The notes beneath the pieces are model-generated. The model ran no database searches, was not told where the DNA came from, and saw only the letters and a program-made list of their open reading frames with translations. From Chitinivibrionales bacterium (GTDB lineage: Bacteria; Fibrobacterota; Chitinivibrionia; Chitinivibrionales; WJMI01): a stretch of 6,824 nucleotides of DNA. Of the stretch, positions 1-5,709 are shown piece after piece (the first letter of the stretch is position 1; every line of letters starts with the position of its first letter). Made by a program: the position numbers and the translations under genes. The stretch lies in contig WJJU01000157.1 of NCBI GenBank assembly GCA_014729595.1, forward strand, positions 1 to 6,824. The letters run 5' to 3'.

Positions 1-764
1 AGCGTGAAGTGACCGAAGAAGACGTTGAGCGATTGCTGAAAATTCCCATTCGCCGAATCTCATTGTACGATATTAACAAAGCGCAAAAAGAGATGCGGGA
101 AATACGCAATCGCCTCAAAGAGATCCGACATCATCTCACCCACATCAAAGAATATGCAATCAGCTACCTTCGGGACCTGAAGGAAAAGCACGGCGATCGT
201 TATCCGCGGCGTACTCAAATCATCTCGTTCGAAAAAGTCGACGTACGCGAGGCGGCACAGCGTAATCTCAAACTTCGCTACGATAAAGACAGCGGTTATT
301 TGGGTTACGAGGTCAACGGAAACGTTCTTTTCGACGTCTCTCAGTACGACCGGATCCTGGTTATCCGTAAGAGCGGCGCCTATTCGGTTATCGATGTCCC
401 CGATAAGCTTTTTGTCGATAAGGGAATGCTTTATTGCGGGTTCGCCGACAAAGAAACATGTGAGAATACCGTTTTCAGCATTATTTACAAAAATCGGGAA
501 GGGTACCCGTATCTCAAACGCTGCAAAATAGAAAAGTATATTCTCAATAAAGGCTATTCGATAGTACCCGACAACTGCAAACCAATCAAGCTCACAACCG
601 ATGAACAGGTCGAGGCGGTGGTTGACTACAAACCGAAACCGCGCGTGCGTGTTCTCCAAGAGCAATATAACGTACCCGAATACCTGGTAAAAGGAATCAA
701 GGCGAGCGGTGTGCGGCTTGCCCCGCGAGAGATGAAATCGGCGAAGTTCGTGAAAAAGCACTGA
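1..764 (+). CDS. parC: DNA topoisomerase IV (or gyrase) subunit A, C-terminal part, 5' truncated
   Basis: The reading frame is open to the window edge and enters in phase (R-E-V before the internal GTG at 9), so this is the 3' part of a longer gene. The product is the A subunit of a type IIA topoisomerase, which cuts and rejoins DNA to decatenate or relax it. The active-site tyrosine domain lies upstream of the window. Numbering from the GTG at 9: residues 4-20 (EDVERLLKIPIRRISLYD) match the end of the breakage-reunion core; 21-62 form the charged coiled-coil tower; RRT at 67-69 opens the C-terminal beta-propeller-like domain. Propeller-type repeats are visible around 105-131 (NVLFDVSQYDRILVIRKSG) and 153-172 (NTVFSIIYKNREGYPYLKRC). 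The tail (residues 226-243, VKGIKASG then RLAPREMKS) resembles the end of Bacteroidota/Fibrobacterota ParC. ParC is preferred over GyrA because the short, divergent propeller resembles Bacteroidota ParC and no GyrA-box is visible. A terminator-like hairpin follows two bases after the stop codon. Confidence 0.88.
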   Translation, partial: REVTEEDVERLLKIPIRRISLYDINKAQKEMREIRNRLKEIRHHLTHIKEYAISYLRDLKEKHGDRYPRRTQIISFEKVDVREAAQRNLKLRYDKDSGYLGYEVNGNVLFDVSQYDRILVIRKSGAYSVIDVPDKLFVDKGMLYCGFADKETCENTVFSIIYKNREGYPYLKRCKIEKYILNKGYSIVPDNCKPIKLTTDEQVEAVVDYKPKPRVRVLQEQYNVPEYLVKGIKASGVRLAPREMKSAKFVKKH

Positions 765-765
765 G

Positions 766-789
766 AGCGCTTCCGGCGGAGTCGCTTTT
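766..789 (+). terminator. Rho-independent-like terminator of the topoisomerase gene
   Basis: AGCGCTTCC (766-774) pairs with GGAGTCGCT (778-786) around a GGC loop, with one mismatch and one G-U wobble, and is followed by a short T run ending at 789. It begins two bases after the topoisomerase stop codon, the expected place for an intrinsic terminator. The short T tract makes it a moderate rather than strong terminator. Confidence 0.5.
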
Positions 790-832
790 ACGCGAACGGC
801 TAGGCTTGTTCGGAAGATCTATCGCCTCTGCG

Positions 833-855
833 GGTTAAGTGAGCATGCTTTAACC
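833..855. repeat. Inverted repeat GGTTAA...TTAACC upstream of the small-RNA promoter
   Basis: GGTTAA (833-838) and TTAACC (850-855) form a perfect 6-bp dyad with an 11-nt spacer that contains the palindrome GCATGC (843-848). It ends 20 bp before the TTGACA box at 876. It could be an operator or a second weak hairpin behind the topoisomerase gene; no T tract follows, so a terminator is less likely. Confidence 0.4.
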
Positions 856-875
856 ATATCGTTTCAAAAATCCGT

Positions 876-903
876 TTGACATCTATTTGAGATCGAATAA
901 AAC
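876..903 (+). promoter_or_regulatory. Candidate sigma70 promoter for the 910-1067 RNA
   Basis: A perfect -35 box TTGACA (876-881), a 16-bp spacer and a 4/6 -10 box TAAAAC (898-903). Start-site geometry puts +1 near 910, which is the first base of the 8-bp closing stem of the candidate RNA. The -10 match is mediocre; the agreement between predicted start and stem boundary is the main support. Confidence 0.45.
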
Positions 904-909
904 CGCTTA

Positions 910-1067
910 GAGCCGCTTTAGGAATGAGCTACGTCAGGGAAGGCCGAGTGAGAGACCCTGGATGTGATTCCGCAAAAAGGGAGACGAGGCATATCCTTGG
1001 GTATATGGTGAGGAGGGCGCAACGAAACAGACGGATCGCCGCGGTTGGCCCGAGTAGCGGCTCATTT
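910..1067 (+). ncRNA. Candidate structured small RNA, four-way junction, unknown family
   Basis: Hand folding of the plus strand gives an RNA whose ends pair: GAGCCGCT (910-917) with AGCGGCTC (1056-1063). Inside are three arms. Arm 1 is GGAAT/ATTCC (921-925, 967-971), then TACGT/ATGTG (930-934, 962-966), then CAGGG/CCCTG (935-939, 956-960), with a GAGC bulge and a 16-nt loop. Arm 2 is CATATCC (990-996) with GG+ATATG (1000-1007) around a TTG loop, with one bulged U. Arm 3 is GGGC-G-CAAC (1015-1023) with GTTGGCCC (1044-1051), one bulged G, plus an inner CGG/CCG hairpin. Two G-U pairs in arm 1 exist only if the plus strand is the RNA. ATTTT follows the closing stem. It sits alone between convergent genes, so a free-standing RNA fits better than a riboswitch. 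It did not match my recollection of 6S, tmRNA, SRP, RNase P or common riboswitches. Confidence 0.45.
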
Positions 1068-1156
1068 TGAAAGCGACTCTTACCCCTTGCGCCGGCTCAC
1101 GCGCGACTTCGATTCCGCTCCCGCTCCGATCTTCGCAACTACCACGCGAGAGGCGC

Positions 1157-3001
1157 TCAACGAACAATCACCCTTTTGATAATTCGATTATCGGCGATAG
1201 TAACACTGAGCAAGTAGACGCCGGCCGGCATTCGCCTTGTCGACCACTTTCGGCGGGGGGCGCCGGCATGAAATCGTTTAAGGGTTTGGCCGGAAGCCGT
1301 GTAGAGTGTCGCCCGTAAAATCGAGTCCCCCGGCGAAAAGAACGCCATAATTCGCCGATCTTCCACCGCCGTCGTGAACGGTGCGGACGCCGCGGGAATC
1401 GGGGTGCGACGTATGCCGGTGGTGGTGATGTCTGAAGCGTCAAGCGAAAGGCTTGTGGGAAGGTAGTTGTGCTTAGTTGCGGTTAAACGCATGGTTTTGA
1501 CTGCAGGAGGAACCGTGTCGAGCATGACTAAGCCGTTGCGAGTGTAGCCGCGTTCGAACGCCGTGTGTTTTTTGTAAAGGCAAACCAGGGCACTGTCGAC
1601 CGCGGGTAAAAGCTGAATGCGGTACGAGTCGCCGGCTTTGGCGATATCGATCGCGAACGTGTCGTTCGCGGTGATTTCGCGGGTGCGTATCGTCAGCTCC
1701 GGGTCACCCCAATACTGATGAACAAACTGATTGTAGCGGTCCAGCTCCAGATTGGCCACCTGAAACGCCTTCGCAATGTGGGCGGTGGCGCCGGTTGAGA
1801 GGTAGCGCGCGGCTCCAAGGTAATGTTCGCGCTTCGAAATCATATAATCTTCGGCGCTGCTGCCGTTGTACGAAACCGCACCACCGTCGGGATTCACCAA
1901 AAAGCTTTTCGCTAAGCACATGGTGCTTTCCGGCGGCATTTTCATGACATCGCACGATATCGACGCGATATTGGAGTAATGGTTGCTTTTGAGGTTCAGT
2001 ACATCACGCCGGCTGTAAACGGTGTTTGTGCGGGAAGAGATCAATATGTGATTTGGGGAACCATGACACGAAAAGAACACCAAATTGTAGCCCCGGCTCA
2101 AACATGTGTCAAGTTCATCGGGCGTGATTTCGATTGAATCCCCCGTGATTTCACCCGCCGGAGTTAGCCGATCTTCGTAACGCTCATCGATCGTCGCCGT
2201 GCGAAATAGTGAAGTGGGATTGCGAAACAGGGGCAGCATTTCGTAATGCCAATACTGAGCGGCGTCGGTTATTTTATTGCCGGTAGCGTAATTTTTGGTT
2301 ATGCGATAATGGACCTTGGGCCCAAAAAAGAAAAGCCCCCCGGCACGACCGTCGGGGCGGGGCTCGGCAGTGTATTGTATTGTTTTGTCAACCATTACGC
2401 GGGCTTCTTCGGCGTTTGAGACAGGCATTCTTCCGATGTAAATGTCGCTTCGCAGATCGATACCGACCACCTCGGAAACCGCCCGATCGCACACAAAATC
2501 CCCGTCTTCGTCGAACCGACATTCGAGCTTGTATGCGATACCGCTTTCTTCGTCGCCGTATACACCCTCCGTTCGCGGGTCCCAATCGCCTTCAAGGCAC
2601 GAGTAATACGCATCGGAGAGAAATTGGGTGGAATCGGAGGGGAAATAGGCGCCGGTAGATACCCGCCGTGCGGGGATCAGCCTGAAATCACCCGCGAGGA
2701 GCACCCAAGTGACGCCCCGGTCTTTGTGCGCGGTTTTAAGAAAGTTTCGGATTTTGTGAGGAGGATCAAACCCTTCGACATGGGCGAGTATCGAATCAAC
2801 CGTTACGATATGGGCACGAAGTCCCTTTTGTCGCTTGCGCTCGGCAAGCCGCCCCATGTGTTGTAGTATCCCCGTGCTGTCGGGTGCGATGATCAGGTAG
2901 TCGCTGGTAGCGCCATCACGAAACAGTGGATCCCGTATGCTCACATCGGCCGATGCTGTCGCAAATAATCCCAAGAATACCAAACGGAATGTTGTCATCA
3001 T
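1157..3001 (-). CDS. Secreted C25-family (gingipain-like) cysteine peptidase with T9SS-type C-terminal tail
   Basis: 614 residues. A signal peptide (1-18, ending ATASA before D19) is followed almost directly by the caspase-like C25 fold. YLIIAP at 35-40 is the first strand; HKIRNFLKTA (82-91) and VLLAGDFRLIP (100-110) are typical of the family; 130-150 (DAYYSCLEGDWD, then YGD) and 186-210 (DIYIGRMPVSNAEEA...KTIQY) are the characteristic central block. The probable catalytic pair is His313 (FFSCHGS) and Cys350 (SISCDV), 37 residues apart, backed by GGAVSYNGSS at 373-382. WGDPEL (431-436) closes the catalytic domain. An Ig-like region follows (about 445-520), then a T9SS type A-like sorting domain (about 545-614) with GQTLKRF, the P-x-GVYLLSV strand at 592-600, and a basic IIKRVIVR end. 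It is probably a surface or extracellular protease exported by type IX secretion. The start ATG overlaps the upstream lipoprotein stop (ATGA) and has no clear Shine-Dalgarno sequence, which suggests coupled translation; a second ATG follows at once. It is not PorU, which is longer and lacks its own sorting tail. Substrate unknown. Confidence 0.87.
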   Translation of the reverse strand: MMTTFRLVFLGLFATASADVSIRDPLFRDGATSDYLIIAPDSTGILQHMGRLAERKRQKGLRAHIVTVDSILAHVEGFDPPHKIRNFLKTAHKDRGVTWVLLAGDFRLIPARRVSTGAYFPSDSTQFLSDAYYSCLEGDWDPRTEGVYGDEESGIAYKLECRFDEDGDFVCDRAVSEVVGIDLRSDIYIGRMPVSNAEEARVMVDKTIQYTAEPRPDGRAGGLFFFGPKVHYRITKNYATGNKITDAAQYWHYEMLPLFRNPTSLFRTATIDERYEDRLTPAGEITGDSIEITPDELDTCLSRGYNLVFFSCHGSPNHILISSRTNTVYSRRDVLNLKSNHYSNIASISCDVMKMPPESTMCLAKSFLVNPDGGAVSYNGSSAEDYMISKREHYLGAARYLSTGATAHIAKAFQVANLELDRYNQFVHQYWGDPELTIRTREITANDTFAIDIAKAGDSYRIQLLPAVDSALVCLYKKHTAFERGYTRNGLVMLDTVPPAVKTMRLTATKHNYLPTSLSLDASDITTTGIRRTPIPAASAPFTTAVEDRRIMAFFSPGDSILRATLYTASGQTLKRFHAGAPRRKWSTRRMPAGVYLLSVTIADNRIIKRVIVR

Positions 3002-4344
3002 GGACAGGACTCGTCATTTGTAGGCCGAGCCGGCGTGAGTGTGTCCGATTGCGTCAAAGAAAAAATCTCCTGATCCAGTGGATCATATTGTCCCGAAGGA
3101 ATCGAGATAATGCCGGCGTACCAGAGTTCGCCCTTGCGCAGTGGGCGGGAGGGTGAATTTTGATACAGCCGCTCGATAAGCGAAGTTCCCGGTATCGCAC
3201 CGGATTCGATCGTGATCATCGGCATGGCGGAATGGGTGTCCGAAGGAGCGTTGTAGAATCGCACATATACCGAATAGGTCCCCGGCGCGGCGTCATATAT
3301 TGAAATACAATCGCCGGAATAGACATCCTCATCATCGTGCTTATAATAGCCGAACACCGTGTAATCGCCGCTGAATTCGGGATCATCGTTAGTGAGGGCC
3401 GGCACGCCCCAGTCCGGGTTTGGATTGTGCCACCAACAGGTGTCGGTGGTACTGTTGTTAACAAGCAGAAGGTCCCAATCAATGGGGCCGTGCTTTGTGT
3501 AGTCGACCCAAAAAGTATCGGCACCCAGCACTACGGTCGAGCCGCCGTAATAGCCGCTATTGGATTCGAAAGGGATAAGCCTTGCATTTTGTACCGTCAC
3601 CAACAGGTGATTGCGGGGAGAGGATGCCGCTTGAGCGTCACCGGCGATTCTCCATTGCGCCGCGACGGTTCCCTCGACCATGATAGTTATGGTATCGGTG
3701 CCGGTGGGGACAATGCCTTTTGTTCGTATGCGGCCTTTGCCGGGTGTGCTTTCGTATACCATTGTGCCGTTATGAAGGACTGTAGTCAGTCGTTCCGTGG
3801 GGGTGAACCGTGTTTTGGTACCCTTGAGTTCCGCTTCGACCACAAGAGCCCGTATGACTATACTATCGGCATTGTCGGCCTCGAGCTTGAGGGGGGAGCG
3901 CATGCCCAAGGCGGAGCCACCATCAACCCAAGTATATGCTTCATCGCCGTGATGCACCCTGATTTCCAATCGCTCCACCCCCACCGAGATTGATTTTGAT
4001 TCCGAATGTGCGTCGGACTGCACGATAATATCGGGAACGCGGGTTGTATCGCACTTCATGACGGTCACGAAGATCGAAGTATCCGCTACATTCAATCGGT
4101 AATGTGCGGGGGTAAGATTGCTGAAAGTGTAATCGCCGACAGTGTCGGTGATGACGGCGATACGGGACTCCTCGATCGACACGATTTCATGAGCCTTTGG
4201 GATACCTTGATCATCGATAATACGTCCGCACACGATCCCGCCCGTAGGAAACTCGGCAACGGACACAACGGGGTTATGCTCCAGAGAGCATCCCGTCGTC
4301 AGCATGATCAGTATGCCGAATAACTCAGGTAAACAACGCCTCAT
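2998..4344 (-). CDS. Surface lipoprotein with carboxypeptidase-regulatory-like and YfaP/DUF2135-like domains
   Basis: 448 residues from the ATG at 4344. The start is fixed by three things: AAGGG just upstream (4352-4348), a complete lipoprotein signal beginning at this Met (MRRC..., hydrophobic to residue 18, lipobox LTTG-C with Cys19), and a strong promoter whose -35 box covers the alternative TTG start at 4425. Residues about 35-107 (GGIVCGRIIDDQGIPKAHE..., DTVGDYTFSNLTPAHYRLNV) are a carboxypeptidase-regulatory-like beta-sandwich. The middle (about 120-250) is beta-rich and unrecognised. Residues about 280-365 (IDWDLLLV, WWHNPNPDWGVP, then APGTYSVYVRFYN) resemble the YfaP/DUF2135 extracellular beta-sandwich, in which a DxDLHL strand, an NPDWG turn and a PGTYxVxV strand recur. 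The tail 366-448 is unrecognised. It is first in an operon and overlaps the C25 peptidase by 4 bp, so the two are probably partners: an anchored accessory, inhibitor or substrate-binding partner of the protease. That role is inference. Confidence 0.75.
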   Translation of the reverse strand: MRRCLPELFGILIMLTTGCSLEHNPVVSVAEFPTGGIVCGRIIDDQGIPKAHEIVSIEESRIAVITDTVGDYTFSNLTPAHYRLNVADTSIFVTVMKCDTTRVPDIIVQSDAHSESKSISVGVERLEIRVHHGDEAYTWVDGGSALGMRSPLKLEADNADSIVIRALVVEAELKGTKTRFTPTERLTTVLHNGTMVYESTPGKGRIRTKGIVPTGTDTITIMVEGTVAAQWRIAGDAQAASSPRNHLLVTVQNARLIPFESNSGYYGGSTVVLGADTFWVDYTKHGPIDWDLLLVNNSTTDTCWWHNPNPDWGVPALTNDDPEFSGDYTVFGYYKHDDEDVYSGDCISIYDAAPGTYSVYVRFYNAPSDTHSAMPMITIESGAIPGTSLIERLYQNSPSRPLRKGELWYAGIISIPSGQYDPLDQEIFSLTQSDTLTPARPTNDESCP

Positions 4345-4396
4345 ATACCCTTGATTTTCATATACGTCGCTTTGCACCTTAATGCGAATAGCAATT

Positions 4397-4425
4397 ATTG
4401 TACAGGGAACAGGGGAGAGTGTCAA
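4397..4425 (-). promoter_or_regulatory. Near-consensus sigma70 promoter of the lipoprotein-peptidase operon
   Basis: Read on the minus strand: TTGACA (4425-4420), exactly 17 bp, then TACAAT (4402-4397). Transcription would start near 4390, giving a leader of about 45 nt before the lipoprotein ATG at 4344. The match is 11 of 12 bases with ideal spacing, the best promoter in the window. It excludes the upstream TTG codon (4425), which would lie ahead of the transcript. Confidence 0.8.
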
Positions 4426-4553
4426 ACCTTGGAGTATGGATCATTTATAACAAATTGATTTTTAATCGGATACAACCATGTGCAAATGGCGATATGCGAG
4501 ACGGAAGTGTCGAAAGAAGGGTAGTGGACGGGCATTGAGGGCGCGAGCATTAT

Positions 4554-4580
4554 CGTATTTGGGAAGATAGAGCAAATACG
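4554..4580. repeat. Perfect 8-bp inverted repeat CGTATTTG...CAAATACG
   Basis: CGTATTTG (4554-4561) and CAAATACG (4573-4580) are perfect complements with an 11-nt spacer. The right half overlaps a second hairpin, TACGG-GAA-CCGTA (4577-4589), so only one can form at a time. It could be an operator or an RNA hairpin; being perfect, it gives no strand information. Confidence 0.5.
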
Positions 4581-4619
4581 GGAACCGTAACCATGATTTT
4601 TGGGTGACGGGAGGCTATG

Positions 4620-4733
4620 GGGTCGGACCAAGTTAATCGCACAAAAATCAACGCCTTATAGCTGTTTGCCGACCCGTAATTTGACGCCGGGAGTATATAT
4701 AAGGCGGTTTCGATTGCTTTAACACGATGAAAC
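4620..4733 (+). repeat. Interlocked inverted repeats with pseudoknot topology
   Basis: GGGTCGG (4620-4626) is complementary to CCGACCC (4669-4675), and CGCCTTATA (4652-4660) to TATAAGGCG (4698-4706). The left arm of the second lies inside the loop of the first, so the two helices cross: a pseudoknot or two exclusive folds. Directly abutting is a third hairpin, GTTTC-G-ATTG (4707-4716) with CGATGAAAC (4725-4733), containing one G-U pair that favours the plus strand as RNA. Its function is unknown. Confidence 0.45.
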
Positions 4734-4846
4734 ACATGTAGTTATGCTGGTTCAACCCCTATCGGCCACCCTCCAGCCGCCAACAGGGTATATCATAAGC
4801 GCGATGATCGACCTCACCCTCGGCAACTGCAAGGCAATAGCTCATT

Positions 4847-4870
4847 CGCCTCGGAGGCGGAGAAATCCGC
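4847..4870. repeat. Two overlapping hairpins, one with a GAAA tetraloop
   Basis: CGCCT-CGG-AGGCG (4847-4859) and GCGGA-GAAA-TCCGC (4857-4870) share bases 4857-4859, so they exclude each other. The second is a perfect 5-bp stem closed by a GNRA tetraloop when read on the plus strand. They stand 30-55 bp before the terminator-like hairpin at 4902. Confidence 0.4.
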
Positions 4871-4901
4871 GGAGTAATTGTATGCTGTTTTTTGGGTCGC
4901 C

Positions 4902-4922
4902 AAAAGCCGCATAATGGCTTTT
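4902..4922. terminator. Bidirectional terminator-like hairpin AAAAGCC...GGCTTTT
   Basis: AAAAGCC (4902-4908) and GGCTTTT (4916-4922) form a perfect 7-bp stem with a 7-nt loop and a T tract at the 3' side on either strand. On the minus strand it begins 44 nt after the stop of the beta-helix gene, a suitable position to end that transcript. The G+C part of the stem is only 3 bp, so strength is uncertain. Confidence 0.5.
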
Positions 4923-4965
4923 CAGGCACTAATCCCGGCCGTACCGCGGCGAATGACGCCGTTTC

Positions 4966-5709
4966 TTACCATCCTGCTGACTCGTTTTTTTCGTTTTGGG
5001 TATCGTCGCATAACAATAGGACCGGTACAACCACGGCTGCGGTTGCGCCGGTGGCTATGGCGCCTATGATGAAGCCTTTGCGGCGCTTGCGGCTCTTTGG
5101 ACTAGTTCGGGTTTGGGCGGTGGTATCGGGAGTTCCTTCGGCGACGGGTACAAGATCGGCGAGGGCGGGCGGTATTTCGTCTTCCCCGTACGAAAACGGG
5201 ATATCATCCTGTACCAGTTGTATCTCGTTATCCACCGTAAAATGAAACTGGCCGTTTTGTCGAAACACCCCGTTTTGGATCACTACGTTGTTGCTCCGGC
5301 TTTTTATGCCGTAGACTGAATAGCGAAGGTGGAAATTGTTGAGAAAGGAACCGTCGGACTGGTCGGTTACGAAAATACCGTTCCAGTCGAAGGGGTTGGG
5401 AAGCTGGGCGTTGGTGGAATCATAGTCGAGATCGTGAATCGAGGTAAACACTACCGGATTTTTTTCGCGGCCGGTGACGACCAGCCTTCCATCCACCTTA
5501 AGTCCCGTGTAGGTGTTGAACAAGAGTACGCATCCCTCGGGAATGACCACGGTCGACTCGGCGGGCACGATAATATCTTTGTCGACAATATACGGATTAC
5601 CGTCGGGAGTGAACTTGGTGCCGGAAATATCCCCCTCAAGGTGGATTTCGGCTGAAGAAACACTCACTGCAATCACGACGAAAAGCACACTACCTAAAGG
5701 TATATTCAT
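4966..5709 (-). CDS. Exported right-handed beta-helix-like protein with C-terminal membrane segment
   Basis: 247 residues from the ATG at 5709, preceded by the weak purine run AAAGAG. A Sec signal peptide (1-20, ending VSSA before E21) is clear. Residues about 27-160 have the pattern of a right-handed parallel beta-helix of the NosD/DUF1565 kind: IVPAESTVVIPEGCVLLF (47-64), LKVDGRLVVTG (70-80), NPVVFTSIHD (84-93), WNGIFV (109-114), then YGIKSRSNNVVIQNGVFRQNG (133-153). An acidic, proline-rich linker (160-200) leads to a basic cluster, KSRKRRK (205-211), and one hydrophobic segment (212-233) with glycines 212, 216 and 221, ending LLLCDD and a short polar tail. The module is probably periplasmic or surface-exposed and membrane-tethered; beta-helices of this kind often bind polysaccharide, but no catalytic motif is seen. 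It appears to be transcribed alone, with the terminator-like hairpin at 4902-4922 behind it. No ligand or pathway can be given. Confidence 0.75.
   Translation of the reverse strand: MNIPLGSVLFVVIAVSVSSAEIHLEGDISGTKFTPDGNPYIVDKDIIVPAESTVVIPEGCVLLFNTYTGLKVDGRLVVTGREKNPVVFTSIHDLDYDSTNAQLPNPFDWNGIFVTDQSDGSFLNNFHLRYSVYGIKSRSNNVVIQNGVFRQNGQFHFTVDNEIQLVQDDIPFSYGEDEIPPALADLVPVAEGTPDTTAQTRTSPKSRKRRKGFIIGAIATGATAAVVVPVLLLCDDTQNEKNESAGW

Larger units (their letters stand above)
4426..4965. other. 540-bp intergenic region, dyad-rich, no convincing gene
   Basis: This lies between the operon promoter and the stop of the beta-helix gene. Short open frames exist on both strands (for example 4422-4631 and 4550-4735, minus), but none has a ribosome binding site, family resemblance or plausible composition. 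Instead the stretch is rich in inverted repeats: 4554-4580, 4577-4589, 4620-4675, 4652-4706, 4707-4733, 4746-4777, 4847-4859, 4857-4870 and 4902-4922. No good promoter of its own was found on the plus strand. It may hold a structured RNA, regulatory dyads, or a remnant of a mobile or repeat element. Confidence 0.5.

Noticed and set aside
60..761. 233-residue open frame antisense to the topoisomerase gene
   Set aside because: It is a mirror of a well-supported coding frame, begins with GTG without a ribosome binding site, and shows no family resemblance.
910..1063. MITE or other small transposon with GAGCCGCT terminal repeats
   Set aside because: No target-site duplication flanks the repeats and no second copy is in the window; internal arms with wobble pairs favour an RNA. 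A genome-wide copy search would settle it.
924..1070. 48-residue Arg-rich open frame inside the candidate RNA
   Set aside because: The AGGA before its ATG abuts the start with no spacing, it resembles no family, and the base pairing with G-U wobbles explains the sequence better as RNA.
3337..3993. 218-residue open frame antisense to the lipoprotein gene
   Set aside because: It lies wholly within a supported gene on the other strand and has no recognisable domain or ribosome binding site.
4681..4703. TTGACG and TATAAG as a plus-strand promoter
   Set aside because: The spacer is only 11 bp, too short for sigma70; the TATA half is also one arm of a 9-bp inverted repeat.
4422..4735. Minus-strand short open frames upstream of the lipoprotein gene
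   Set aside because: No ribosome binding site or similarity; one overlaps the operon promoter; inverted repeats explain the region better.
4746..4777. tRNA/tmRNA T-arm-like GGTTCAACC followed by a CCACC-like end
   Set aside because: The flanking bases do not make a T stem, no acceptor or anticodon arm fits, and no tmRNA tag frame or 5' half is present.
4999..5015. Internal lipobox-like LLLC after a basic and hydrophobic stretch in the beta-helix protein
   Set aside because: The residue before Cys is Leu rather than Gly, Ala or Ser, and a lipobox cannot act at the C-terminus of an already exported chain.
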